Shown: positions 7,611 to 16,712, numbered from the stretch's first letter. The stretch: 64,000 nt of DNA from Chloracidobacterium sp. (GCA_016716365.1 JADJWM010000018.1:1032690-1096689); one strand, 5' to 3'. Notes: a model not told the origin generated them from the letters alone. Made by a program: numbers and translations.

Positions 7611-10607
7611 ATGGCCACAGATCGTACTGCTGAGAACAACACCGAACGCGGTTCGGCGCTTGTGATCGCGTTGTTCGTGCTTGCATTGATAAGCGTTTTC
7701 GTGGCCTACACGCTGACAAGAACGGCCGCAGAGGCCGCCGCCGTCGGCAACGAGACCGCGGAGGCGCGAACGCTCTACGCTGCACAGGGAAGTCTCGAGA
7801 CGATGACCAGGAACTTCAACAAGGTTTTCGAGTTAAAGCTAAATCCGTCGATCAACGACCTAAATTCGGTTCGCAACGGCGCGGTTCCGTCCCTTCAGCC
7901 TCAGTTCACATTTCTGCAGGAGCTTGACCAAACTTCGGACAGCGTTCCCGCGGTACTGACGGGAGGCCCGTTCAGCGGCCTCTATGCGATCCGCGACAAT
8001 TGGCGGCTGCGAACTACGGCCACCGACGTTGGCGGTACTCAGATCCGCCTGACGCGATATGTACTTAACAATCGCATCCCCATCTTTCAGTTCGGGATCT
8101 TCTACGAGGACGACCTGGAGTTGTACCGCCCCCCGAGATTCAGTTTCGGCGGACGTGTTCATTCGAACCGGCATTTCTTCGTGTCACCGGGCAGCGAGGG
8201 CGTTTATTTCGATTCGCGAGTTACGGCCGCCGGTCATATCGTCACCCAAAGCTGGCGGAACTGGTACACCGGCGACAGCGGGAATGACGATACTTACATC
8301 AAGAATGCATCGGGCACATTCCGTCAGCTACTTCCGAACCGCGGCAGCGTCCTGAACGGCACGCCGAATGTCTTCGGTTCGGGCCAGTGGGCCGATCCAG
8401 ATCTTCCGCCAAGCCGGATCAACCCGAACTGGGCATCCCAAAGCGCGATCTTTGACGGAAACCTGCAGAGCCAGACCAAGCCATTGAAACTGCCCTTAAA
8501 GGTTGGAAACGCCAACGCAGACCTCATAGAAATGGTCAAGCGTGGACGCGAGGTCCCGGGCACGAATGGCGGTGACCTTTACGGGGACGGTTCGGGCACG
8601 GCGGTTCCCGTCGACAACGCGATCGCCGACGATCCGATCACGCGTTCGGAGCGGTTCGCGAACAAGCACGGCATCCGGATCAGCCTCGCCGATTCAAAGG
8701 CAAAGCTACCGGGCTGTGCCTCGGGCACTGGCGAAACTCCGGTTGCGTATGTTTGCGGCGTCCGTCTGGACGGAGCCAAAGACGGCCAGACGGGCACAAT
8801 TCTTTCTGTTTCGGCCGCCACGGCGGTCGGAGACATCGGCCTCGCTTCGCGCGGCTACCAACCGAAACCAATGCGGACCTCCTCTGGAGGAGCATTCAAC
8901 CTATTTCCCACGCGTGTCAACGGTGAAAGGCTAAATGCCGGATCCGGCAACGCCCGCGAGGTCTGGATCAAGGTCGAGATCGTAAACACCGACGACGTGA
9001 CTGGCGCTGTCGTAACGAAGGACATCACCGAAGACTTCCTCAGCCTCGGGGTGACCGAGGTCCCGCCTTCGTCGGTCAATGTAAATTCATATACGGGAAC
9101 GCTGATCAGCAATGGTTCGTTCTCGAGTCCGAGCTCGAACTTGACGGCCACGACGCCGCAGGGAGCGTCCACCTATCCCGACAGCCGTTCGGTGATCAAA
9201 TTGCAGCAGTTCGCGATTGCCGGCCCCGCGATCCCTCAGGGTTCGACCAATCTGATCTACAGCTTCGGTTCAGGATCGAGCGCCTTGAACGTGGTCCGCC
9301 GATATACGAATGTCGGAACCAACGACAACAACGTGAACGCGGGATGCACCAGTGGCTGCACAACCGCAAATTCGGATGTCAATGCGGCCGGTCTTGAAAG
9401 GTATGGCCATCTAAAACGGGCGACCGTCAACGGCACGTCGAACGTTGCGGTCGTTCCGTTCCCGATCAAGATGTTCGACATGCGCGAGGGGTACCATTAC
9501 GACGAACGCTCAACGAGCTACTTCTCAAATCTATCGAACCTTACCCGAAACGGCATCATGAGCATGGTCGACATCGACATCGCCAATCTTCGCCGGTTCT
9601 TCCGTGGCGATTTCAACGGGTTATTCCCGGTCGACACTCAATTCGCCGCATCTAACGGGGGAGTTGGCTTGACCAATAACGACATCCCGCAGCGAGGAGG
9701 TTGGGTCCTTTACGTATCCGACCGCCGCGGCGACGCCGATTTTGACGGCGAGTTCGACATGGAGGACGTATATGGCTCAGGTCTCGGCAATGACGGGTCG
9801 ATGCAGAACGGCGAGGACATTAACCACAACGGCATTCTGGACCGCCGTTACGGCACTGAATCCGAACGCTATCGTGATCAGATGATCTCGCCCGTGTTCG
9901 CTGCGGTGAACGACCACAAGTACTACCGCCGCGGCGTTCGGCTCGTGAACGGAACGGTTATCCCGGGAATTTATGATGCGACGACACCCGGCAACACGAG
10001 GGGCTTTACGGTCTCTTCCGAGAACGGAGTCTACGTTTGGGGCAACTACAACGCGACCCATGTGAACACGGTGCCGTCAACAGGGAACACGCCCTACGAT
10101 CAATACCGGCCGTTCGACACCCCGACTCATATTCCGGCCTCGATCGTCGCGGATTCCGTGACGATCCTCTCGAACAACTGGAACGATGCCCAGAGTTTCG
10201 AGACGCCTGTTACGAGTCCGTACGACCAGAGCGAGCGGCTCGCGACCACGACGCAAATGCGATTCGCGATGATCTCAGGCGACACGATCGCAAGCCGCGA
10301 GCAAACGCCCCACCAGGGCGGCATCACGCCGAGGATGAACGGCGGCGTTCACAACTTCAAGCGATTCCTCGAGCGCTGGTCGGGAACAGGGGCATCCGGC
10401 GTCCGTCTGGATTACGCAGGCTCGCTGATCAACCTCTTCAATTCGCGGAACAACATGGGATCGTTCAAGTGTTGCAACACGGTCTACAATCCCCCGATCC
10501 GGAATTGGGTTTTTGACAGCACATTCCTCGACCCAACGCGCATTCCGCCGGGGACTCCGTTCTTCCAGTACGTGCAGACGACCGGATTCGAACGCTCGAC
10601 CGACTAA
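7611..10607 (+). CDS. large PilX-like pilus-associated protein
   Basis: About 998 residues. The N-terminus has the PilX-type sequence ERGSALVIALFVLALISVFVAYTLT, where Ser-Ala and the hydrophobic helix replace the classical prepilin motif. PilX proteins are usually 150-200 residues, so this one carries a very large extracellular part. Near residue 708 it has DADFDGEFD and near 735 DINHNGILD, both like EF-hand/dockerin calcium loops. A CTSGC pair occurs near residue 580. The size and Ca motifs suggest a tip adhesin role combining PilX and PilY1-like functions, which is inference. The ATG at 7611 has AGGA eight bases upstream; ATGs at 7584 and 7587 are alternatives. It ends the operon before a strong terminator. 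Confidence 0.75.
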   Translation: MATDRTAENNTERGSALVIALFVLALISVFVAYTLTRTAAEAAAVGNETAEARTLYAAQGSLETMTRNFNKVFELKLNPSINDLNSVRNGAVPSLQPQFTFLQELDQTSDSVPAVLTGGPFSGLYAIRDNWRLRTTATDVGGTQIRLTRYVLNNRIPIFQFGIFYEDDLELYRPPRFSFGGRVHSNRHFFVSPGSEGVYFDSRVTAAGHIVTQSWRNWYTGDSGNDDTYIKNASGTFRQLLPNRGSVLNGTPNVFGSGQWADPDLPPSRINPNWASQSAIFDGNLQSQTKPLKLPLKVGNANADLIEMVKRGREVPGTNGGDLYGDGSGTAVPVDNAIADDPITRSERFANKHGIRISLADSKAKLPGCASGTGETPVAYVCGVRLDGAKDGQTGTILSVSAATAVGDIGLASRGYQPKPMRTSSGGAFNLFPTRVNGERLNAGSGNAREVWIKVEIVNTDDVTGAVVTKDITEDFLSLGVTEVPPSSVNVNSYTGTLISNGSFSSPSSNLTATTPQGASTYPDSRSVIKLQQFAIAGPAIPQGSTNLIYSFGSGSSALNVVRRYTNVGTNDNNVNAGCTSGCTTANSDVNAAGLERYGHLKRATVNGTSNVAVVPFPIKMFDMREGYHYDERSTSYFSNLSNLTRNGIMSMVDIDIANLRRFFRGDFNGLFPVDTQFAASNGGVGLTNNDIPQRGGWVLYVSDRRGDADFDGEFDMEDVYGSGLGNDGSMQNGEDINHNGILDRRYGTESERYRDQMISPVFAAVNDHKYYRRGVRLVNGTVIPGIYDATTPGNTRGFTVSSENGVYVWGNYNATHVNTVPSTGNTPYDQYRPFDTPTHIPASIVADSVTILSNNWNDAQSFETPVTSPYDQSERLATTTQMRFAMISGDTIASREQTPHQGGITPRMNGGVHNFKRFLERWSGTGASGVRLDYAGSLINLFNSRNNMGSFKCCNTVYNPPIRNWVFDSTFLDPTRIPPGTPFFQYVQTTGFERSTD

Positions 10608-10627
10608 CGGTCTTCGTTAACAGATCT

Positions 10628-10655
10628 CCGGCCGCAGGGGAACCTCTGCGGCCGG
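10628..10655 (+). terminator. GC-rich stem-loop after the pilin operon
   Basis: Arms CCGGCCGCAG and CTGCGGCCGG are perfectly complementary around an 8-base loop. No U-tract follows, so alone it is not a canonical intrinsic terminator; it may protect the 3' end or act with the second hairpin downstream. Confidence 0.5.
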
Positions 10656-10701
10656 AACGCTAATTCACTTTCGTTCGTAATTCTTCTCCGCGAACGATCT
10701 G

Positions 10702-10740
10702 GCCCGCAGATGTGGACAACCGCATTCTGCGGGCTTTTTT
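10702..10740 (+). terminator. Rho-independent terminator of the pilin operon
   Basis: Arms GCCCGCAGA (10702-10710) and TCTGCGGGC (10726-10734) pair perfectly across a 15-base loop and are followed directly by six T residues. It closes the operon that ends at 10607. Confidence 0.85.
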
Positions 10741-10742
10741 CG

Positions 10743-10770
10743 TGTCAATATCGAACTTTGGGGCTATAAT
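10743..10770 (+). promoter_or_regulatory. sigma70-type promoter for the kinase-FHA operon
   Basis: A perfect TATAAT lies at 10765-10770. About 16 bases upstream is TGTCAA (10743-10748), a partial match to TTGACA. Transcription would begin near 10777, roughly 50 bases before the kinase ATG and just after the preceding terminator. Confidence 0.6.
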
Positions 10771-10828
10771 GTCGTACAGATGATTACTGACGGCTGCCTT
10801 GTTCCTCTGCCCGGGCCGACCGACCCAG

Positions 10829-12382
10829 ATGAAAGAGCTACTGCTTGAAAACTGCAGGCTTGATAAAAGATACGACATCTTTGCCCAGCTAGGGCGCGGA
10901 AGCTATGCGGAGATATTCGCGGCCCGCGACATCCTTGCATCTCCCGAATCGCCGCACCGTCTGGTCGCGATCAAAGCACTGAACGTCTTCCTTCAGGATG
11001 ACCTTGATCCGGACCTCGAACGTACACTGGTCGAGAATTTTCAGAACGAGGCGGTGGCCCTTGACCGCGTACGCCATCCGAACGTGATCAATCGCCTCGG
11101 GCATGGAACGGCACGGGATTCACGCGGTACTCTCTTTCATTATTTAGTGCTTGAATACCTTGAAGGCGGCGACCTTCAGAAAGTCTGCCGCGAGGGCACA
11201 CTCACGCTCCGGCAGGCGCTCAGATATATCGAGCAGACGTGTGCCGGCCTTGGGCACGCGCACCGTCACGGCGTGATCCACCGCGACATCAAGCCGCAGA
11301 ACCTTCTGCTCACTAAAGATCGTGAGACGGTCAAGATCGCCGATTTCGGTGTTGCACGGATCACCTCATCGGACGCACCGATCACCCGCGTCGGGACAAA
11401 TATCTACGCCGCCCCCGAACACAGCCCGCTTGGTACCGACGGCAATGTTATGGTTGTACCGGCGTTGACCCCGGCAGCGGACATCTACTCGCTGGCGAAG
11501 TCGGTTTATACGCTGCTGACACGCGAGGCCCCACGATATTGTGCAAACCAGACGATAACCGAGCTTCCGATCTCGGCCCGCGGCGAGCCATGGGCCGACG
11601 ATCTAAAACGGGTCCTCGCCCGCGCGACGAGTCGGGAGCCGGCCCATCGCCATCAGACCGTGGAGGAGTTCTGGCAAGACCTGATCGCGATCCGCCGTTT
11701 CGCCGAACAGGGCGAAACACCCACGGTCGTCCGGCCGAACCTTCCGGCACTGCCGCAGCCCCATGTCGCTCGCGGTTATTCACCAATAGCGCCGCAGTCC
11801 GCCCAGTTCGACACAACCAGGGAACTGAAGCTCCGCCACCGCTACGGCCCGGCCTTCGCCGCCCCGGCCATTGAGTTGGACCGTGTCCGGATGCCTTCAG
11901 TTCCGGCGATCGCCGCCGACCGCCCCCCGTCTGCACAGCCCGAGGTACCGGTCAACGGGAACAACAGCCAGGTTCGGATCGAAATACCTAATGCAGTACA
12001 TTATACAGGAGAAGCTAAAGCACGAAATAGAAGTCGGTTCCCGGGACGCTTCATGGTGATCGCTCTCCTGATCATTCTGTTCGCAGGCGGTCTTTTTATC
12101 ACACATTCGTTTCTGAAGAACGCAGATCTTTTACCGGAGCTTCCGTTCGCCGAGCGGGCGCAGATGGGCAGGGCGAACACCGATATCAACCTGCGGCCCG
12201 AACCGAACGTGAATAACCAACCGATCGGGCTGGTGACCCGAAATTCGAAGGTGCGAATTGTAAAAACTGAGAATAATTGGTATCAAGTTGATGTGATCGA
12301 ACAAGGCAGACAGCGGAACGATGCCCCTTCGGCGACCCGCGGGTGGCTGAACGGCCGGTATGTGGATCTCGAAGAGAACTAA
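10829..12382 (+). CDS. membrane Ser/Thr protein kinase with C-terminal SH3 domain
   Basis: 517 residues from the ATG at 10829. The kinase domain (about 14-285) is complete: glycine loop LGRGSYAEIF at 21-30, VAIK lysine at 49, HRDIKPQN catalytic loop at 151-158, DFG at 172-174 and APE at 195-197. A proline-rich linker follows, then a transmembrane helix near 406-426. The outside part is a bacterial SH3-like domain (DINLRPEPNVNNQPIG to the C-terminus), a fold often found in wall-sensing proteins; PknB-type kinases instead carry PASTA domains. The next gene is an FHA protein 15 bases away, its likely phospho-target or reader. A TTG at 10799 is a less likely start. Confidence 0.92.
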   Translation: MKELLLENCRLDKRYDIFAQLGRGSYAEIFAARDILASPESPHRLVAIKALNVFLQDDLDPDLERTLVENFQNEAVALDRVRHPNVINRLGHGTARDSRGTLFHYLVLEYLEGGDLQKVCREGTLTLRQALRYIEQTCAGLGHAHRHGVIHRDIKPQNLLLTKDRETVKIADFGVARITSSDAPITRVGTNIYAAPEHSPLGTDGNVMVVPALTPAADIYSLAKSVYTLLTREAPRYCANQTITELPISARGEPWADDLKRVLARATSREPAHRHQTVEEFWQDLIAIRRFAEQGETPTVVRPNLPALPQPHVARGYSPIAPQSAQFDTTRELKLRHRYGPAFAAPAIELDRVRMPSVPAIAADRPPSAQPEVPVNGNNSQVRIEIPNAVHYTGEAKARNRSRFPGRFMVIALLIILFAGGLFITHSFLKNADLLPELPFAERAQMGRANTDINLRPEPNVNNQPIGLVTRNSKVRIVKTENNWYQVDVIEQGRQRNDAPSATRGWLNGRYVDLEEN

Positions 12383-12397
12383 AGATCTGGATCAAGA

Positions 12398-13417
12398 ATG
12401 AGCCTGAGTGTTCTGGACAAAGTGAGGCGATGGATCGACGGCGACTCGGCCGAGGCGGTGCTTGAAGAGGCCGCCCGAGACGCCCAGGTCAAGCCGCGCA
12501 GCAAAGCCGAAGAATTTATCGTAAAGATCGCGCGTGCCATCGAAGAAGTGATGCAGGCAGAGATGGTGCCTCTGCCCCAGGGCACGACTATAATCCCCAG
12601 CGAATATATTATTTTCCTGAGCGAGTCTGACGACAAGGACTGGCAGGGTGTTAAGCGGAAGGGCCTCGAGCAGGGCCTCTACCACATCCTCTCCGAACGA
12701 GCCCGGGAGATCGCGGGAAAGAAGAAGCTCGAGACAAAATCCTTCGTGATCGAACTACGCGTGGACGGCACACTCGAAAAGGGCGAACTCCGCGTTCAGC
12801 ACAGTTGGGAGGATTCCGCCTCGAACAAGACGGGCGTGCTCGCTCGGCCGAAAATGCCTGTACCCGGCCCGGCGTCGCCTGAGCAGGTGCCTTCCCCGAC
12901 CGGGAAACGGCCTTTCGCTCCTCAAACGAGCCCGAATCTTCGCGGCCGGCCGTCGAAGCCGCAAGAATACGTACCGCCTCAACGCGGCGGCGTTTCCGAA
13001 ACGATACCGTATGCAAATGTCGAGCGGGTGATCCCGCCGACGGATCCGACCCTCGGTGAAGATGGCGAGGAGATGACAAATGTCCGCCGCCGCGTGAGGG
13101 AACTCTACCGGCTTGAGATCTGGCGTAACGGAGTCCGGCAAAACGTCGTGCCCATCTTTCAAAATGAGATCGTCATCGGACGCGGCTCCAAGTCGCGGCC
13201 GGTCGATATCACGCTTGCGGGCGACCCCGAGATAAGCCGCCGTCATCTGGCGATCGTCACGGACGGGGCCGGGAAGTATTGGATCGTCAATGAGGGCCGG
13301 AACGCTGCCGCGATCAATAACTTTGAACTCCCCGCCGGCCAACGCGTCAGCCTTGCACCGGGCGTCAGCCTCGCGGTCTGCAGCTACATTCTTCGTATTC
13401 AGCCGGCGACGGTTTAA
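12398..13417 (+). CDS. second FhaA-like protein (DUF3662 plus FHA)
   Basis: 339 residues. The N-terminal region (about 35-150: VMQAEMVPLPQGTTIIPSEY and on through FVIELRVDGTLEKGEL) matches the DUF3662/FhaA N-terminal domain more clearly than the paralogue at 3895-5022. A proline-rich linker follows. The C-terminal FHA domain starts near residue 245 with NEIVIGRGSKSRPVDITL and includes EISRRHLAI; the usual STNGT turn is replaced by EGRNAAAINNFEL. It is co-transcribed with the Ser/Thr kinase and presumably binds a phosphothreonine produced by it. No signal peptide or membrane segment is visible, so it is cytoplasmic. Confidence 0.88.
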   Translation: MSLSVLDKVRRWIDGDSAEAVLEEAARDAQVKPRSKAEEFIVKIARAIEEVMQAEMVPLPQGTTIIPSEYIIFLSESDDKDWQGVKRKGLEQGLYHILSERAREIAGKKKLETKSFVIELRVDGTLEKGELRVQHSWEDSASNKTGVLARPKMPVPGPASPEQVPSPTGKRPFAPQTSPNLRGRPSKPQEYVPPQRGGVSETIPYANVERVIPPTDPTLGEDGEEMTNVRRRVRELYRLEIWRNGVRQNVVPIFQNEIVIGRGSKSRPVDITLAGDPEISRRHLAIVTDGAGKYWIVNEGRNAAAINNFELPAGQRVSLAPGVSLAVCSYILRIQPATV

Positions 13418-13497
13418 GTGCGGCCGTTTGTGACATCACTTTCCCGCCGAATTACTTTTTTCATTCAACCGGAGAACACCGAGAGGTCCTTTCCTGC

Positions 13498-14088
13498 TTA
13501 CTGCTCGGAAAGCTCCCGTTCGACTTGCGGGAGGAATGTGCGCCGCAGCCGAAAGACGAGAAGCTGTGCTTCGCGTAGGTCGTTGGCCGCGTCCCGGAGG
13601 CTCACCTGAAGCTGTTGGACGATGCCTGACAGGCTGGTGCGTTCGGCCTGCAGGGCGCGCCGACGAGCTTCTTTTATCTCAGGCGTCTGGGTCGAACCTT
13701 CGAGCGCGACGCTCCGGTCGATGCTTTGCGGGTTCAGCTCATTCTCGACCTCGACCAGCCGAGCCCTGAGCTGGCCTTCCTTTTCGACAAGCTCGATCTG
13801 TCGTTTCTCGATACCCGCCGCACGCTGTTCCGCCTGGATCAAAAGCTGCATGCCCGCGACGAGCCGCTGTTGTTTTTCGGCAAGCGTTATTCCTTCGACC
13901 TTTGCGAATTTGTCTACAAAATCTTTCAAGGTGCTCGTCATTTGCTGGACCGATTGGGCGATCCTCGAAATGTCGTAGGCCATGCTTGAATTGGCGTCCG
14001 TTGGGGTCGCCGGCGGTGGCGTCTGTCCGAATGCGGTTACGGAGCAGGCGAATAAGATGATCGAAAACGTGCCGATCCTAAGCATCAT
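13498..14088 (-). CDS. secreted coiled-coil protein of unknown function
   Basis: 196 residues. A signal peptide covers the first 21 residues (hydrophobic core RIGTFSIILFACSVTAFG). After a short Pro/Thr-rich stretch the rest is predicted almost wholly alpha-helical with long charged coiled-coil segments (about 75-196). The ATG at 14088 is preceded by AAGGAG. It is transcribed alone, facing the kinase-FHA operon. I do not recognise a named family; the size and shape are reminiscent of periplasmic Skp- or TolC-stalk-like helical proteins, without sequence proof. Confidence 0.7.
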   Translation of the reverse strand: MMLRIGTFSIILFACSVTAFGQTPPPATPTDANSSMAYDISRIAQSVQQMTSTLKDFVDKFAKVEGITLAEKQQRLVAGMQLLIQAEQRAAGIEKRQIELVEKEGQLRARLVEVENELNPQSIDRSVALEGSTQTPEIKEARRRALQAERTSLSGIVQQLQVSLRDAANDLREAQLLVFRLRRTFLPQVERELSEQ

Positions 14089-14138
14089 GCGATCTCCTTC
14101 AATTTTGTGAAATTCTCCGACGATCCCTACACGATAGT

Positions 14139-14633
14139 TCAGCTAATTTGTTGCAGGGAATCCAGATAGTCAAAAGGGAATTCACGCCGTTCGATCATCC
14201 CTAAGAGTTCCTTCAGGGCGTTCCGGGCGTTTTCGACGAGTTCTTCAGGATATGACGATCTCACGCGGCTTTCTTCAAATTCGTCCTCATCTATAACAAG
14301 AACATTGCCTGTCACGTCCACGAGAACGTCGATCTCAAGATCGATATAGTCGAGCGTCTCGCCGTCGAAAACCGGCGGCATATTCAGATTGCAGTAAAAG
14401 CCTCTGAACGCTCCGTCGGGTTCGTGAAAACGAAAAACATTGTACCAGCGGTCCAGCCAATAGTATTCATATGAAACGGTCCCGGCTTGGACAAGGCCCA
14501 GGTGCGGGTGCGACACCTCTGCATCAAACACGCCCCGCAGCAATAAAAGGCTTCCATTCCGTTCGGCTATTTCCGCCGGCCAGCTCTTTCGGATCGAACC
14601 GTTAAAGTCTTTCGATCTAACAACCAAATTCAT
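14139..14633 (-). CDS. DUF402 domain protein
   Basis: About 164 residues from the ATG at 14633; a TTG at 14645 is the only alternative and neither has a clear ribosome-binding site. The DUF402 features are visible: YEYYWLDRWYNVFRFHEPDG, then FYCNLNMPP and a final LDYIDLEIDVLVDVTGNVLVIDEDEFEE. Acidic Asp/Glu groups there bind metal in characterised relatives, which include nucleoside di/triphosphatases and RNA-binding FAU-1-type proteins. Substrate cannot be inferred. It is cytoplasmic and not obviously part of an operon. Confidence 0.8.
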   Translation of the reverse strand: MNLVVRSKDFNGSIRKSWPAEIAERNGSLLLLRGVFDAEVSHPHLGLVQAGTVSYEYYWLDRWYNVFRFHEPDGAFRGFYCNLNMPPVFDGETLDYIDLEIDVLVDVTGNVLVIDEDEFEESRVRSSYPEELVENARNALKELLGMIERREFPFDYLDSLQQIS

Positions 14634-14719
14634 TTCGATAAACAAGGTCGGGCTTCCCGATTCACCCCATCTGCAAAATGCTTCGACTCAGACCGTCCCT
14701 TTGGCACAAAGGAGGCGAT

Positions 14720-15565
14720 ATGCAGATCCAATCTAGATCGAAACGGACCGGGGCCAGATTCTACGATAGCTTAAGCGCAAGGGAATTCGAATCGAAGCTT
14801 GAAATTCCCAGCGGAAAAGACCCGACACAAAACGCATGGCTGACCATCACATTGAACTACAGCCTGAATTTCGCGGACAGCAAGAATAGGGTACCCGGAC
14901 TGGTCGTGACCGACGGCTCGGGCAATTTCTTTGCGAAGCCGAGCAACCCGACGGCCAAGGCGATGCCGATCAAAGATTGGGATTTCAAGTCGCAAACCGA
15001 ATTTGCCCGCAAGTTCGCGAAAGCGGAGTCATTCTGGAACCACAAGTTCCTCTTGATCACGCCGCAGGATTACGATGCCTTCGACTTTACAAGCTTCGGC
15101 GGGCCGGGGTGGATCTGCCGGCCAAATGTGATCTGCCTGTTCCGGCTTGGCAGCGGCGGTTCGCCCAATCATCTCAAATTAAATGTTGTTCGGGCCGAAG
15201 GATTTTTCCGCTCGGATCAATTTACCTACGACGACGGCGATGTGAACGACAAAACTGTCTGGCACGAACTCGGCCATTCGCTGGATCAACTGCACATTCG
15301 GGCCCTGCTCGGCGATCCGTTCTGTACGACGCCGGCAAACATAAATCACAATATCTGCTATACCGAGCCAAAGGGAGTCAAGCCAAACATTCAGGGGACC
15401 GGCACGGGCCTCATTCCGCAGAATGCGAAGGCCTGGCACGAACTGATCGCGCAGCATACCGAAACTTCCCAATCGAAATGGCGAGTCTCGATGAATACCA
15501 AAGTGCCGCCGCGAAAGCTGCAGATGGGCTTCCAGGTTCGGGGCGTGATGCCGAAGAATTGGTGA
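14720..15565 (+). CDS. putative zinc metalloprotease-like protein with HELGH motif
   Basis: 281 residues from the ATG at 14720, which has AAAGGAGG at ideal distance. A single HExxH zinc motif (VWHELGHSLDQLH, about residues 193-205) is the only recognisable signature; the third ligand is not obvious, though HELIAQH near 248-254 or the cysteines nearby could serve. No signal peptide is seen, so it would act inside the cell unless exported by a contact system. The first third is beta-rich. The gene is isolated and converges on uspA. I cannot assign a family beyond the zincin motif. Confidence 0.65.
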   Translation: MQIQSRSKRTGARFYDSLSAREFESKLEIPSGKDPTQNAWLTITLNYSLNFADSKNRVPGLVVTDGSGNFFAKPSNPTAKAMPIKDWDFKSQTEFARKFAKAESFWNHKFLLITPQDYDAFDFTSFGGPGWICRPNVICLFRLGSGGSPNHLKLNVVRAEGFFRSDQFTYDDGDVNDKTVWHELGHSLDQLHIRALLGDPFCTTPANINHNICYTEPKGVKPNIQGTGTGLIPQNAKAWHELIAQHTETSQSKWRVSMNTKVPPRKLQMGFQVRGVMPKNW

Positions 15566-15581
15566 ACAGAGAGGCTTCCGG

Positions 15582-16037
15582 CTATTCGGCAGGAAGCCGA
15601 ACGACCAACACCGAGCACGGAGCGTGGTGCACGACCGAATCCGATACCGAGCCGAGCAGCAAACGCTCCCAGCGGTTGTAGCCGTGCGATCCGACCACGA
15701 TAAGGTCGGCTTTCCACTCCTCGGCCGTTTCGACGATGCGGCTGTCCGGCGATCCGAATAGGATGTCGGTCGAGATCGTCGGCGAATTCTCGCCAAGAGA
15801 CTCCTTGACCTTCTCTGCGGATTCTTCGACCACTTTCGAAGCATTCTCGCGGGCCGTCTTTTCCAGTTCCGTCGTGTCGGGCAGGAAGCCGCCATAGATG
15901 TCTATCGCCATCGGCAAGGCCATGTCCACTACGCTGATTATCTTCAGTTCGTCGCCGGCCTGAAACGTGAGCCGGATCAGGGCCTCGGCTGCCGCCTCGC
16001 ACTGTTTTCCGCCGTCGGTTGCGAAAAGTACCTTCAT
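15582..16037 (-). CDS. universal stress protein (UspA family)
   Basis: 151 residues with one Usp domain. It starts MKVLFATDGG and ends with the ATP-binding signature GSHGYNRWERLLLGSVS followed by CSVLVVR, which places it among ATP-binding Usp proteins. The ATG at 16037 has AAGGAG upstream. It lies 89 bases after the MarR gene on the same strand and may be co-transcribed with it, which would put a stress protein under the MarR regulator. Confidence 0.9.
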   Translation of the reverse strand: MKVLFATDGGKQCEAAAEALIRLTFQAGDELKIISVVDMALPMAIDIYGGFLPDTTELEKTARENASKVVEESAEKVKESLGENSPTISTDILFGSPDSRIVETAEEWKADLIVVGSHGYNRWERLLLGSVSDSVVHHAPCSVLVVRLPAE

Positions 16038-16126
16038 TTCGAATCACTCCTTTTCAACAATAAGTAGCGCGCATCGGCGCGTATTTGCAATGTGCGGCGG
16101 CTGTTCGTAGTCAACCCGATGACCGC

Positions 16127-16546
16127 TCAAATTACCTCGACCAGCAGTTTGGGCAAGAGCTGCTTTAGCATCGTCTCTTCGGCGTCGGTCAGGCCGCCCA
16201 GGGTTTGGCCTTCCACCTTGTTCCATGCCGCCTCGACCTCCGCCCGGACCTTCCGCCCTTTTGGCGTCAGGCAGATCCGTGTCGAACGGGCATCGTCCTC
16301 GAACTCCAGCCTGGTTACGTAATCGTTCCCGATCAACCCACCGATCGTTTTGTTCACCGTCGCGGCGGTGACCGACAAGCGATTTGCGAGATCGATCTGC
16401 CTGAGGCCGTCCGACTTCCAAAGTTCGAGCAGTACGAATAGCTGCCCGGCATGGAGCCCGATCTCGCGGGCCCTCTCCTCGATCAGCTTTCGATGCGCAT
16501 TGCCGACCTTTGCAAGCAAATAGCTGACTGATGTTTCGATGGCCAT
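16127..16546 (-). CDS. MarR-family transcriptional regulator
   Basis: 139 residues with a winged-helix core: LRQIDLANRLSVTAATVNKTIGGLIGNDYVTRLEFEDDARSTRICLT, i.e. recognition helix SVTAATVNKTIGGL and the wing with Asp-Asp-Ala-Arg. MarR proteins are dimeric and usually autoregulate from a divergent operator, released by small phenolic ligands or oxidants. Here the upstream side holds a tandem 22-bp repeat array that reaches the start codon of the divergent gene at 16713, a very likely operator cluster. GGCGGA precedes the ATG. Confidence 0.9.
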   Translation of the reverse strand: MAIETSVSYLLAKVGNAHRKLIEERAREIGLHAGQLFVLLELWKSDGLRQIDLANRLSVTAATVNKTIGGLIGNDYVTRLEFEDDARSTRICLTPKGRKVRAEVEAAWNKVEGQTLGGLTDAEETMLKQLLPKLLVEVI

Positions 16547-16580
16547 TCCGCCCCATCCTCAGCCGACACTTAAACTGCGG

Positions 16581-16712
16581 TCTGCCGGCTAATAAATTTA
16601 GTTTCGCGGTCTAATAAACTTTACTTAGCAGGCTAATAATCTATCATTAGCCGGCTAATTAACAAAACTAAGCGGGATAATAAATTTAGTTTAGCTGGTA
16701 TATTGTTTAAGT
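16581..16712. repeat. six tandem 22-bp repeats, probable MarR operator array
   Basis: Six units of exactly 22 bp run from 16581 to 16712 and end directly at the ATG at 16713. The shared core is TTAGCnGGCTAATAA; the fourth unit contains the perfect palindrome TTAGCCGGCTAA (16647-16658). The CTAATAA-type core begins at 16589, 16611, 16633, 16655, 16677 and 16699. A seventh, decayed copy may lie at 16559-16580. A period of two helical turns puts all sites on one face of the DNA. There are no spacers, so it is not a CRISPR array. Confidence 0.85.
16696..16704 (+). promoter_or_regulatory. extended -10 element inside the last repeat
   Basis: TGGTATATT at 16696-16704 fits the extended -10 pattern TGnTATAAT. 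It ends eight bases before the ATG at 16713, so transcription would begin at or within a base or two of the start codon, giving a leaderless mRNA. No ribosome-binding site is present, which agrees. The promoter lies within the repeat array and would be blocked by bound regulator. Confidence 0.55.

Noticed and set aside
16581..16712. CRISPR array
   Set aside because: The units are directly adjacent with a 22-bp period and no spacers; the repeats carry a dyad and end at a start codon.
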